From Panorpa germanica (taxonomy: Eukaryota > Arthropoda > Insecta > Mecoptera > Panorpidae): a DNA stretch of 64,000 nucleotides. The notes below the pieces were generated by a model. It ran no database searches and had not been told where the DNA came from. It saw only the letters and a list, made by a program, of their open reading frames with translations. The position numbers and the translations under genes were made by a program. The stretch lies in contig OY783207.1 in assembly GCA_963678705.1 (NCBI GenBank), positions 24,030,001 through 24,094,000 on the forward strand, in the 5' to 3' direction. Positions 12,201 to 27,200 of this stretch are shown here, piece by piece (position 1 is the first letter of the stretch; each line of letters opens with the position of its first letter).

Positions 12201-15200
12201 AAACGGCTTTGTAGGAGGGAGTAAGTGATTATATCAAAACAAGTAAATTAATCTAAAGCATTTTTAGACTCAACTTTATTTTTTAACTTTTTCTTTTCAT
12301 TTTTTTAAAATTTATTTATATTTTTGTACAACATATTAGGTTTATCGTGAAAAAATTTGAAGTCGATTGAAGTAAAACTGTCGGAGATATAGAGTTTTAA
12401 GTCTTCACCTCTCTGGTCTGCTTTCGTGTTACTTTGAAACTTTTAAATGCGGTTTCTCACACACAACTTTTTCATAGTCGGTATCCTCTCTAGCTCAAAA
12501 TCTACTGGACCGATTCTTTTGAAATTTTGCACACTCTTTCTTTACATAAATGCCGAGGTAACGCTGTCGAGTTTTTTTTTATTTTTTAATTTAACCGTAT
12601 TTTAAGTAAAAAATTGAAAAACCAATAAAAAAAAACTCGACAGCGTTACCTGAGAAACTTATCAACTAATGAAATCATTTTGGTTTTTCGATTTCAGAAA
12701 ATCAAGTGATTAGTTATGAGTGACCCAACAATGTTACTTTTTTTGTGACGTCACCGGAGATTCGCTGTCAATGCCTCATTTCTTGATATTTATTTATGAA
12801 AATTTCACAAAGTATTCTTCAAATGTTATTTTATCATGTAGTAATTATAGAAATAATTATATATTAACTGTGTCGTCAAAAAACATTATCGAAAATATGC
12901 TTCTTTTTTATCGTTTTGACCTTAAACCTTAATATTAGTATTACCAGATTCATTATCACACTAGACGATGTACAAAAAGGTATTAGAGTATAAGTCATAA
13001 AAAATGACAATACGGGTTGTTTTGAAAACGATTTTAAAATAACGGATATCACAGAGCTATGAATCAGTTGTGTGAACTTTGAGAACGAACCGTGGTGTGA
13101 AACGCCAGGGGGGTGGAGGGGCGTCCTAGTACAGGATTCAGCGTCCATAGTAAATCCAACGACTGACATCCGCAGATGCTGTAGAAAATAATTACTGGAA
13201 CACGGTTCGGTGTAAACACTTGACAAATATGTAAAAAAAAACAAAAACGAAAACCAAAACGAAGAAGAATTATCAGAAAAACAGATCCAGATGAAATGAT
13301 AAAACGCATGGTCGGAGATGCAGCGATTTGATTAAAAGGAGAAGTAGTGGTGGGTCTAAAGAGAGAGAACGAGAGAACGTGAGAGAGTGTGGGATCTGGA
13401 AGAGCGAGGAAGTGGTCCGGATAATCTTATAATTAGTTTTTATAAGCGGAATAAAGCCTGGGGAAATATTATCCCTTGTTATTAGAACATAGAGCCGGAA
13501 ACTGAAACAGCTCTTGGAAAAATAAGAAGATAATAGAATTATCTTACTCGTCTAGAAGTCGTGCTAGTGACGTCACTGTCATTGGGGACTTGTGATTAAC
13601 TTCAAGTCACACTAGGAGGTCGTGGCTTGGCTAATCTACATCGTAGCGGAAGAGGATATAATGCTTTAGGGCTGACAACCGGAAATAAGGTGATTAAAGT
13701 AAATATTTAATTAGATGAGCTTCATGGAGAAGTGATGCATAAAGTTTATAGATTGTAAATGAGGGCCGCTTCGTTGAAGGCGCAGTGGCCGAGAGCATTG
13801 ATGTTGCTGATTTTCTATTCTTGGTTTTTATTAAAATTATTGAATTATGTGTTTACATAAACATAAACTTAAAGTGATTTTAATCAGAAGTGATGAATAA
13901 AACCATTGCGATCACCTAGTTGCCATTCTAAACCACAATGTGTTGTGGAGGGGATATTTTTCCTAGTATCAACTCCATGATCGGACAAAACAAACAGAGT
14001 GATAAACGTAAAAGGCGGGAGAAGTGAAAATGAAGACAGAAGGGAAGAAGTATAGTGAAAATATAATAAAGGGGTTTGTCGAGAGAAGACAAAGAAGACA
14101 AGAGGTGAGGACACGGTGAGGACTAGGGAAAATGAAGACAGATGATCAAGAGAAAAAGAAGCAGAAATTACTTTTGGAAATAGAAAGGTCTAGAATAGTT
14201 TAAGTTTAATTTCAAGTTGAAGTTCTATGAAATGTATTAAGCATGTAGAGTGTAAAGCCGAAAGACACATGAATAATAATATAATAATAATAAACAAACT
14301 TATTACGCAGCGGTTTAGTTCACATATCTATCGTTTAGTTCATTAGTGAAACACCTCTGAAAAATCTGAATATTGTTTTTGTCGTTTCTATTTGTAAGGC
14401 CACAGCGTTATAAGATCATAGGTCATAGGTCATAGCACCAAGCATCGAAAATAAGCCAACTTTCACGAGCTAATTTACATATCGCTAAAACATAAACTAT
14501 CTGTTTTGGACATTTCTACGCAAAATCTACAATTCCCATAATATTTAATTCAGTGCACAAGACGAACTACGCACCCCTGGGCCGTAGTGCCCCCCTTTTA
14601 TAAATCTCTTTTTTACCTTTAAACGCAAAACGCTTGCATATAAATCTTCCTGTTCTTGGATTTATAACTTCATTCAAAATAAGTACCTTTTCCTTTTTAA
14701 CACTCGTTTTATCCAGAATCCCGTCGTTAAACGAATTTCTGCCTTCTTTCCTTCCTGACGCCCTTAAATCGTTTTACAGGGATCATTAATTCATCTAGAT
14801 TCATCACATCACTCAAAGGGCTACACTATTTAGTAAATTAATTTCAATTTGCTTTTTCTTTAACATTCCTAAAGAATTCGTTCGTTTAAATTATTTTTTA
14901 TGCAAATGAATATTCATAAAATGAATGTTTAACGTAATACCGGTATTCACCGCTAGGGGACTAGGTGTACACTCATTTTATTTTTCGTTTAGAAGTTTAT
15001 GCAAGACAGGGCCGTATTTGTGTGTTGAATCACGTTTAAATTCAGAGAGACCTACAGATTCTAATGGCAAGAAACTACTCAGAATCTAAGAAAGTTATTT
15101 GGTTTAGACGTGAAAGTTTAGATGCTTGTTCTTCGGATGTTGTAACGTGATTGATTTAGACATAAGTACGACTTTTAAGAGAGAGAGAATGTGTTATAAT

Positions 15201-18200
15201 TTAGATAGAGATAGTACGCTATCATTCGTAAAATTACAAATTTCTATGCAAAATATAAAAATTACTATGCTGGTTTTTAAGACAGTTTTGGTTTGATATA
15301 ATTCAGTACCCCCCTGTCGCATCCGGTGTAATATATTTCCTCTTTCATTTTCTCGTTTTTCACTGAAGCTTTAATTACTATTTAAGCAGCAAACATTTTA
15401 AAAATAACACAAATGAATAAAAACTTTGTTTCATATTATCATTACGTTTCGTTTGACCTGTTTCTTTTTTGTGAGATTTAAGTTTTAAAAGACTTGAAAT
15501 GACTTTGGGAAAGTCTAATAAAATAAAAGTAAAAAAAGAGAAGAAAAACAAAGTAAGAGTAGAAAACTGGAAAACCCTTGAAATCCGTCAGTTTAATTAA
15601 ACCATTTTCTTTGAAATAAAACTTGTTTTTAGTATTTTATTTCCAAAAAGAATTTCTAGATTTTTCAATGCAGGACAGAGATGGGGGAAGTTGAGAGGGG
15701 CCGCATGTTCGTATTCTTAACTTTTTATTATTTTATTACAGAATTTGACATGAGAAACCTTTGAAACTTTTCCTTGGTTATGAAAAGTTGTGTTGAATTT
15801 GTCACCACGAGCTAAAGAGCGAAGTAAAGAACGAAAGTAAAGAGCGAAGGCAAGCGACACCTGAACTCGAGATTTTGACAATTGAATCATTGTGACTTTT
15901 CTTTCGAAAGTTTGGAACAATAATTTTCTTGCATGTCATTCGGTGAAGTCAAAGTTATTATAGTTGGTGATTAACTTTAAGGTCCTCCGCATATGAGGCG
16001 ACTGATTACAAACCTTAGCCCGAATCTGCCCGAACCGAATGAAAATGAAACCGTGTTGTTAGTGAGAGAAAACACACGGCACGAGCGAAACTAAATTAGT
16101 TTTGAGCACGTTTTCAGCGACTCTGTTTCTCGGTCGCAGGGCATGGTTGGATGCATGCTTTTGATGGTGACATTATCAACAGAGATGTGCACGAATACTA
16201 TTATACGAGGCCTAACTGGGCTGGTAACCTTGAAATCTCAACAAAGAAGAAGAAAACCCCGTATGCATCCCTTCACAATAAATCACCATCAAACATTTGA
16301 TAAATGTTTGTTTTGGTGTTTGGTTTAACCCACGGTTAAATAAAGCTTTTAGTCAGGTTGTCACGTGATTTTTCACTAATTACCCGATGAGAAATTAATC
16401 ATGTGTCTGACATTACATCCCCATCTGTGAGGGGAGGAGTGAGGCTCACATCCGCATTGTTAGTTCAATATAATTGTGCAAATTTCAACATTTAAATACA
16501 TTTAATAATTGATCATATTCATAGTGAGAGACTACTACGCCGCAGCCGCAACAATGGACGATTAGTATGTGCCAAATGGTGGCGCTACTGTAACCGGAAA
16601 TGTAGTACAGGAAGTGACGTCATGTCAAAATGTCGAGCAGAGTAACAAGTAGATGTAATTAAACACATGTTGTACAATGCACTGAATAATTACAATTGTT
16701 TTAATGAGCTGAAGTTATGGCGACTGAAACGGAATTTCGGAAGTCGGAACTGCGAAGTTGCCACACAATGTTAAGACTAACTCTTCGTCCACACATTTGT
16801 GTCTAATGCGAATGTGCGAACACGATTGTTTGCGCTTTACTATAAGCGTAATTAAGTATATACATCATGGTATATACGAATAGATCTTAAGTGCTTTTCA
16901 ATCAAGCCCTGTACCTCCTTAACTCAACGACTAATTAGGCTGATTGGAATTTAACTAGAGCACAAATTTCTACATACTCGTACGTTTCAGAACACACATA
17001 CATACACATTCCAATTAAGCAATATTTCAGCTAAATTAGTTCCACCTTGTGTGAATTGCACAAACTAATATTGACATTTCTGAACATGGAGAGGAACATG
17101 GTGAACAGAATATGGTAACTGCCATTCTGCAATGGTTCTCAAACTGTAATTGGTTTCGAATTATGTTGCATATGTATTTTACATATGAATTAATGAGATA
17201 TGCAAATAGCAAGTAATTGTAATGGGTAACAACAATATGTATTATATTTTGACGTGAATACCATACTCTAACAACCAAAATAAAAGCAAGTAAACTATGG
17301 AGGAATGAGGTGGGCTTAAAAATAGGTTAAAAAAATAGGTAAATTGATAGTATAACTCAAATAAACTTCGACTAAGGTTTTAATCCGGGTGTTATACGGG
17401 TATGATCCTAATAATACGGGATTTTTAACTATAGCACAAATTACGAGAGTTCGGCGGTGACTTAATGCTTAAAAAAGGTTATAAAAGTCTTATTTTAAGC
17501 ATGAGTCGCTGCCAAACTCTCGTGGTTTGAATTATAAAAGACAATTTATTAAAGTCGATGGTTTTTAATATCAATAATCATAGATTTATAAAAATGAAAC
17601 AAAAATATAATCGTGTTGTACGGAGGTCTAGTGTACTCAATGTTAATCTTAGACCATCCGCACATGGGGCGACTGATTGAATAACCTTACCCAGTAAACA
17701 ATTTGGTGAAGTGTCCTATTTGGTGAAGTTCGAGTCACTCGTACAATTCTATTCTAACGCTTTACAAGTTCTCTACCTGTCACAGATTTTGTGTTAGTTT
17801 TTCATAATAATATTCTTTCTTTTTCCAACATCATTCATTAAGTATTTCTGTTTCTTTCCCACATGGGTATATTTTTATTATCCGGTCATAAATCATAAAC
17901 CTACTCCGCTTTTAATTCAGCAGTGAACCGTCGTTGCAATGTCTGTAGCTCATAAAAAGGACCTTTCCTATGAACGACTGAATAGAAAACGAACACGTTC
18001 CAGACAAAAAATTCATGATATGTAATAGAAATTAAGTAGAATTTACTCCAAAATGTTTACTGGGTAGCCCCGAATCTGCCCGAATCGAATAAGAATAGAA
18101 CGGTGTTGTTAGTGAAAGAACGCAAATACATACGAGTGAGAGAACACACACGGCACGAACGAAACTAAACTGAGTTGATATTAGTTTTGAGCGACTATGT

Positions 18201-21200
18201 TTTTGATGGTGACATCATGAGCAGAGATGTGCACATACAAATACCTGAGAATACCGCACAATAAAATCCCCTATTATGCTATTGTTAAATTCTATAGAGC
18301 CACGAAACACGGCTCGTTTTTCGTTTTCGTTGGAAACTTCGTTGCGCGACTAGTTTGCAATCAGTCGACCCATGTGCAGACGCCCTAACTCCTAGGTCAG
18401 ACTACTCCGTGCTTCCTCGTTGACTTATGGCTGGTGCCTTCACAAAGCATACTTATAACTGTAGTTCAAGCAATGACCGAAAGGTTCACGTTATGAGCAA
18501 CCTAGCGGTTATTTAATTACCGACAAAACTACAGCAGAGAACCGACCGCATCCCCCATGACCACCCCTGGCAACCCCTAGCCAACCCCTGGCGGTTATCC
18601 CGTACGACTGACTCTATTCTATGTTTAATATTAAAACTTCAACTGCGGTGGGACCGCTATGCCCTGGGAGTTCCAGCTTGTAACGAAAATTTGCATTCAT
18701 TTTGTGAAAATATGCTTTATATGCAATCGTAGAAGAGAGAAGAAAATACTGGTAATATAAGTTTGTTTATGATGTTATTTGTAGTTTCTATTATGGACTA
18801 CAAATGGTTTAGTTAGAGATTCTATTGTTGATTCTCTTATAAACAACACATGGTGAGAAAACGTCTCTTATATAGAAGCTTTAAAAGTCCGTTATATAGA
18901 AATGTATTTCCAGGATAGTTAAACCAAATCAAGGAGAATGTTTCGATACCATCTCTGTTTATCATACTTTCGTGGTTAAGAGAGTTGGTGTCACATTTTT
19001 CATAACACAGTATGAATCAATTCATAAGGTCCTGAAAACCAGGACTCCCCTTCGTGAATATTAAACAGTGATAAAACATCCTTTAAGGCTCCCACATCGT
19101 TAATCTCCATATCCTTCCACTTAATATTTCTTTACGATTCAAAATGTTGCGAAGTCATCGATATTAAAACATCTTATTAATATAAAAACGGAGTCAAAAA
19201 GAAATACGACGCCGACGAAGAAGAGCTTCGTGGAAAATATTATCGCATTACGATCTGTAACCCAAGTACCTGCTCAGGTAGAGATTAATAGGGGTTCTCT
19301 GCATCCCCATACAACCACCCTGCTATCAATTTATGTAGATCTACTGAGTGGAGTTTGTGAAGTAGACCGCCATGTTGGAAATTGATGAAAAACTCGAGTG
19401 ATAAATGTATCGCTCGCTGTGCACATCAAGTACTAGATAGGTACTTTGCTAAAGCAATACACCACGCTTGGGATAATATTATCGTAACCAAGCATACTGT
19501 ATGCTATAACCTATGTTAGTACACATATGGAAACAGTAGACCATTCTATAACACGGAGTTTCTTACAACGCGGCAGAGATTTTGTTGGGACAATACGCTT
19601 TTTAATAAAATGCATTTAAGAACGCACCATTTTCAAATTAATTTATTTTTTAAGCTTTCTTAGTTTTTTTAGAAGCTTACAAGGTCCAATGTTTTAAATT
19701 ACTATATGTTTTAAAAATATTAAATTAAGAAAAACTATATTATATTATAACCTCCAAAATGTGACAATCTGTCAAAATGCTGTATGATTTACTTTTAAAA
19801 GAAGTTCATTGTCAGTTTTTGAAAAATATAGAAGTGAAAACAATTTCTATTACTAATTGTTATTAAAAATAGCAATTTTAATTATTTCACATACAATTTT
19901 GTCGAACTGTCAAACTTTATATTACTAACGATGCATACGCACCAACTAAATTAACTAAATTTAAATTAAAACACAAATGTGAAAAGGAATGCTTAAACGA
20001 ACACCTGAAATCTAGATTACAATATTACATTAAAACAGTAAATTAAATATCAAAACAGTGAGTGGGAATGAGGCTTTAACCTATGCTGAAACGGATAGTT
20101 TGTTTTGAAAAACTTAGAATCATTAATTGAGATTATGAAAAATATTGTTCTGTAAAGAAAATTATAGCAAGCGGGTTTCGTTTCTTTAAGAAATGTGTTG
20201 ATAGTGAGCTACTTTGATTGTTTTCCTTTATAGTGTCTAGAGGATCGCGAATCTCGCGTCATGTACATTTCACAGAGGTTTCTAATGGTTGAGCACGACT
20301 GCTCCTCGGACTGGCGCTAGTAACTCTCATCAAGCTAACACAGCTGTATAAATAAAATGAACTCTCCTATTGCAAACAACGAATAAATTACTGGAATAAT
20401 ATTCTGTTTATAACACGTGATATTTTACGCAACTTTTAATTCGGAGTTTGATTATTTATTCATACCTATTTCATGGACTACTGACTCCTGCAGTGGAACC
20501 ACTGCACATTCATATTGTATTAATATAGCATTATACGTATAAACAGAGCCAATAGAAATGAAGTTTTATTATGCATGAGTTTATTTTTACATTTAAATGA
20601 AAATATTTTTATTTGCGTAATCATAAATATTTGTTTGTTTCGAGTAGAGTCGAGTTTACTGCAACGAACACTGCGTTGCGTTTGTTTGTTTGTTTGTTGG
20701 TTTATTGAATTTGTACACAACACATCTATCTACCTACCGCCCCCCCTGTTGTTTTAATTGGGAATTTCAGTTCATATTTATGCCATAATTCGATTGCAGC
20801 AATTTAAATACTAATAATTATATATTTGTTTTTATTTGCTAGAGATACATTCTTGTGCCACTATTTCAGAAAGAAATCAAATTTGAGTGTTCTAAAATTA
20901 TTCTGATTATAGTGTCTCTTATAAAATAGATTTGAGGTGAAAAGATACTTGGCCATTTTTGATTCGCGAAATATAGATACAGCAGGTTAAATATTATCAA
21001 AAAAAACCATATTTTTTTTATGATTAAATCGTCTTATGTAAGTAAATATAAACGCGAATCAAAATCTAAAGCTGCAAATAGTTAGATGAATAACGTATCT
21101 ACATTTTAAGCTTCCTTCCACTGACTCTTAATGAGTTGGAACCGCAACAATAACTTTTGAAAAGGATTATTGCTATATTTTCTAGTTAAACTCCAATTTA

Positions 21201-24200
21201 TATGACTGGGATATTATCGAGTACTCTATATATTTTTAAGTCTTAAGCGAAGTTTGAAACCGTAAGAAAGGTTAAAAAATTTATGACAAACTCTTAGAAA
21301 TGTTACCAGTCAAACTAATTGCAACTTTAGATTTTTAGTTGTATAGTATCGCCATCTATATTTCGCGAATCAAAAATGGTCAAGTATCGTTTCACCTTAC
21401 ACAATTTTCCAAAAACGCGAATGATTGCATTTTTTTTTGGAACGTAGTTTTAAACCTTAAAAATAATGAGATTGGGAAATAGGGACCACCCTGTAGCCTC
21501 TACACGTAACCACTGCCTTGATGGGAATTATTAAAACATTAATTTTCATTATACGTAATTTTCCGTTGTAATTTTATTACATATATTTCTTACTTGAATA
21601 ATAAAAACTTCACTCCTGCCAGCAAGCGCTGTTAACTTTTCCAGGCGCGCGCGTTGTGCTCAAATTAATCACCTCAAAAAGCTCCGAGCAATAATTATAA
21701 CATTAACTCGCACTTTTATATACGAATATCATCGTTTCCGTTTCCTCAAAGCTTTTATCGTATAAAATTACAATTTACGTCACTAAAACTTATTTATTTA
21801 CATTTTTTGAACATAATACTTCATCAAGAGTCGTTTTCCTCTTCAAATTTTCCATATTTTATATTTGTAGTCTTAGCGCTGTATACAATATCCACTTAAC
21901 TTTGTATAATGAGAGTTAAGATAAGTGGCAAACCCTAGAAAGTGATATGAATATCCCTTAAGTGTGTAAGTGAAATAGAACGCCCCCATGACATAATGCA
22001 TTAGAGTGAGACAGTAATATGATCACCAGATGATGTAAGTGGTAATGGATGTGGATGGTGTAGCCTAGAACATATCATTAATATGTTTTAGCTGATGACG
22101 TCATTTCACATTTGCTTGATTTATAAAATATTAATGATTGAGTGAAAAACATGAAAATTATTGAAATACATAAATCCTCAAATTGCAGGGGAAGGGTTAG
22201 AGAAAGAGAACAAATGATTATTAAAAATGTTGTCAAAAACAGATCAATCATTTATGGCATTGATGTATCATTCCTGCCAATCTCTCTTCTCACTTCTCAC
22301 TTCCTCGCGGGAAGAGAATGGGTATGTGCTAGCTGAATGTTAAATTTCCATTGTGGTGGACTGTGGGAAATGGAAAATATTTGAACGGACTGTTTACTGC
22401 TTTTAAATTAGTTGTCAAAGGATACATGTAGCAGAAATACGTACAAAGGGCTTGTGTCCTATTTCTTAATTTCTATAAAAGTGTACTATATATTGATAAA
22501 TTGGGTTACTAGAACCTCAAATGTTCAATTATTTTTTAAAAACTCCTTATATGTTAGGAGATATTAACAATTAAAAAAGTCATTTTGTCTCTTTAATTAT
22601 TAAAGGAATTCTACGTTGTACAACATTCCAAATGCATGTGACATGACAACCGCTAGTTGTTATCTCTTTCATACAACAGAGCGTACAAGACATATATTCT
22701 TGACAGAACTCTGACAAGTTTACAGGTTACCAACCTTACAGCTCATAAATCAAAATATCAAATATTGTGTCTACCGTAACAGAGTTAAAAAAAATAAAAA
22801 CTTATTATTCATTGACTTGTCGTGATTATTTGACTACCAACAGCTACAAAACATTACCACAGCGCTAACCTAATCAACAAATAACTGACGTATAAAATGC
22901 ATTTCACGTCATACAAATATGGCCGACTATCTTACAGCGTTAAAACTACAATTCAAACTTTTAATTGCTATATCTCCGTCAACATTTAGATATTTAATAA
23001 AATAGACACGCCATTACACATTTATTAACATCAATTGAAACTGGCCCATTTCTTTTGCTTTAGTTTTTCGATTACATTATTACAGTGACCGCTCTTTAAT
23101 CCAGTGTATCTTTACGCGTATGATTTAATCAACATGTTGGAAGGTAATTTAATACATTTGCTAACTTCAAGTCACTTGAAATAACTTCCTTTGAGTATCC
23201 CAAACGATCGTCGTTTCCTTGGCAACCGAATGAACAAAACGAAAGTAATTACAAACCACACCAATTAAAACTGACACTTGCTTCGAGCATTTATGAAACC
23301 AAATCAAGTAGTGTATTCCGTGTCTATAACATTATAACCCTTCTTCCCAATTAACCTGATTAAAGACGCCTTCAGGAAACCGATGACGATAGTAGAGAGC
23401 CCTTAAGCACAAAGGGCGACTACCCCACTCCGACCCCATCTATGATTTGATGGTGTTAGTAATGGCATAAACATAATCCAAGCAATTATCTGACATCTGT
23501 GATGGAAAGCACTGAAATAGGGGTGGTTATTTATAACAAGTAAAATAGGTTAAATCTGTACCATCGAGGGGTTCGAGGAATGCCTCCTTCAACAGCCAAC
23601 AGCCAAAAGTTAAAGGACAGAGGACAGAGGATAGAGGACAAAGGACGTGGGTTGATTAAGGAAACTTAATATATTATCATTCATAATGTTATGTTTGGTT
23701 TCAAGGAAATGTGTTGCTCCATGGAAAAAGGAACAACAAACAAATGGAAAAATGTTTGGAAAATAATGGTGGGTCGACAGTCCGTGGCTCATAGTTCATG
23801 GTCCATTACCCCCACCACTCACTCATGGATGGTGGATAGCGGATGTAGGTCAAACGTCAAAAATGAAGGAATGGTTTGTTTAAGATAAATATCCACTTAG
23901 AACAGACGATGACGAAGATTCGGGAAGACATCCGTGCGTAGCTGAGTGCGTTGTTACGATTCCACCCCCTATCCACCCCTGACTGGATACATATTAGTTA
24001 CCACAGGTTTAATTAAAATTGTTTATATAACACAGATATTATTATTACATTGAAAATATTCGTGTAATATAAAACAAAAATCCAATATCTTTTTTATCGC
24101 GAGTTTTCATTTAGTTAGACGAGTTACTGTTCAAGTTTTAGAACTTTCAAAGCTTTATTAAACTTTTGTTGAACTTTTTCTTAGCTGGTTAGTTACCAGC

Positions 24201-27200
24201 ATTTAAATCTACTTTGCACTTGAGCAAGTCCGCTGTTTTTCTTCGTTTTCCAACGCCTAAAGCAGTGCTTTTCTTACCAGTATGTACTTTTGCATCTACA
24301 AATACAAATACATTTGCATATTGCATCTTGCATATATACTCGTTCCACCGACGTCGATGTACAAATACATTTTTCTACTTTATGCATAAATAAAAACTCT
24401 TGCAACAAAGTTTGCTTGTCTGATTTTACGGAGATAAATTTAATACAAATTTTTTATGTTCTTTGTTTTACAACGCGTAAAATGATGTTTTACAGCAGTA
24501 ATATTATAATGCAGACACATTGTATTTGAATACACTCAGTGCCTTGTTTTAACTGGCGAACGTTACTATCTAACGATTATTTAAAGATCTCCAACACGAG
24601 AGCAGTTACAGTAAATATATAAGTAAAATTTATATAACAGATATGTTTAGGAAACCTTTAAACAACCTGGAACCGGTATCGAAAAAGAAGAGATAAATAA
24701 TTTAAAATCCGAGGTATTTATATGAAATTAGTTTCCATTCTACATAATACAGGATATAGATTACAGAAATTTCCGAAATAACAATTTTATGAAACATTCC
24801 ACGGCATCATAACTAATTACATTAATTAACGATGCACGATGATCCGCTGAAAGTAGACCATGATGGAAATAGCAACATAAACAACAACAAAGTGAAACTA
24901 CCGGATATGGTATTTATAAAATAATTTGGAATTCTAAAATCAATACCCCAAAATATTTTTATGAAAGTTATTGTGTTCTACATTTTTTAAGATTTTTCAA
25001 TTTTTTACAGCACTTAAAAGTCAAAATATCGATTTTTCATGAAAAGAATCAGAAACTTTGTTATTTAAAAAAACGTTAAAATAAAAAAATAAGAAAAACT
25101 CGACAGCGTTACCTCGGCATTTATGTAAAGAAAGAGTGTGCAAAATTTCGCAAAGAATCGGTCCAGTAGATTTCGAGCTAGAGAGGGCACCGACTCTGAA
25201 AAAGCTGAGTGTGAGAAACCGCATTTAAAAGTTTCAAAGTTACACGAAACCAGACCAGATAAGTAAAGACCTAAAACTCTATATCTCCTACAGTTTTACT
25301 CCAATCGACTTCAAATTTTTACACAATACACTTGTACAATAATATAAACAAGTTGTACAATAATATAAATAAATAAAAATAAGAAAAAGCTGAAACCTAA
25401 CCCCCCTACTTCCCCTAAGTTAATGTCGACGTTTAATAAATACAAAAATAAAATATTTATCAAAAATATTTTCACTTTATTTTCCTCTTATTTCTCAACG
25501 ATGCTACACAACATGAAAAGCAAAACAGTTGGTGCAAGTAAATGCAGAGTATGTCAGTTTGAACATGTAAATATGTACAAATATTTTATTAGAAAATTCC
25601 TTCACTTTTCACGTTGATTCTCTGAACAGCTTGAACTTTATGAAAATGTTGTAAATATAAATATTGCTGTATTATTTATTATTTTAATATTAAGATGAAA
25701 TAAATGGTAGAAAAATATTGTAAAAAGGCTAAAAAAAATAGTTTTAATGGAAAATTTAATATGCAGAATAGAAAACAAAGTAAGTATACTTGCTCTGCTT
25801 TCAAAACAAACGGCTCATTTACTGAAATTTAAATAGAACACGATTTCAATTCTATCAACATCTATCATTCCATTCCGTCATTCCATCTTCTATGTTTTTA
25901 CTTTTGATCTCTCATGTGTATATACTGTTACATTTACATGACTCTACTCCTACTACACTACTTTTGTCACACTTGTAAACTCGGAGGTCGGAGAACAACC
26001 CACCATGAAGATTCAGACAATTTTATTCGACTCGTTCACAAATATCGTCTTCAGTTCAAAGAACAACCAACAAATTACATTTATAGAAAATACTCAGCTC
26101 TCACAAAAATAAAATGCAATCTTTATTTGATGTATGAAATACATGACAAGATGGAGGAAGAACTCTCTTAAAATCTGTTTTAATATTGTTAAAAGAATGT
26201 GTTCCATATATCAGTACATGAGGATAAAGAAAACTCTTATATTGATTGGAAAATGTTTTTCAGTACATAGTATAAGGATGAAAGTATTAGATAAGAGTTT
26301 TCCAGCACGTGGAAGCTATCTTGTCGTCCCACTCATAGTACAAAATAGTGGAATGCCTTGCGAACTTTTAAATTAAGGATATCATTATTAAATTATTCTG
26401 AAAATTTGACGTCTTTTAATTTTTAGTAGTTTGAAACTGATTGAACATTAATAACAACTCTACTGGTACAGACTTCGACAAAAGTGTTTGCTACCTTAGC
26501 TAAAAAACCAACTAACAGAACTTTTGAATCATATTGTAGCAAGATAAAATCTTTACTGTTTAAATTACGTACTTGTGCGAATTATGCGCTTGTGCTCAAG
26601 CTAAAGAAAATGCATTTGCAGCGAATTTCAATGGTAATGCACCTACAACCAGTAACTCTTTGGTAGTGCCATCGTTGGCCTTTTATATATTCATTTAGAA
26701 ATCAAACAAAAAAGTTTACCGGAGACTTCTTACTTCTTCCTTTATGAATACGAGTAAAACAAACATTTGGAAGACTCCACTTGTGAATGCATAACTTGAG
26801 TTCGCACATTGCAGAAAGAATCTCATAGAGATAAGTCTGGGATTCTTCTAAATGATTAGCAATAGTTGAGGATTGCATTCGACGTTCGAGTGAACTATTT
26901 CCTGGAATGTTTTAGCGGAAGTGGGTTCCTCGTTACGAATGCTAATAATAAATTGCAATGTTGATTGCTGTCGTCTGTTCAAAATACCGGAAATATTCTC
27001 AAGTGACGGGGGTTAAAATAAACAATAAAAAATCAAATATTTTACGTAAACCATGGAAATATTAACCCTCCGTGTGAACACTATATTTTTCGAGTCATGG
27101 TGTGTACATTGGGTCTACAAAAATTCTGGATTACTTCTTGAAGTGTCTACTACATGGTCCAGAAGTTACCAATGTCCAAAGTTTAAAACTGTTGTTAATA

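Noticed and set aside
25021..25224. 67-codon minus-strand frame, with a similar one at 35922-36110
   Set aside because: The shared protein is simply family A repeat sequence read in the same frame in two copies.
26484..26666. 60-codon frame, considered as a gag fragment
   Set aside because: No conserved gag motif could be identified, and neighbouring frames carry many stops.
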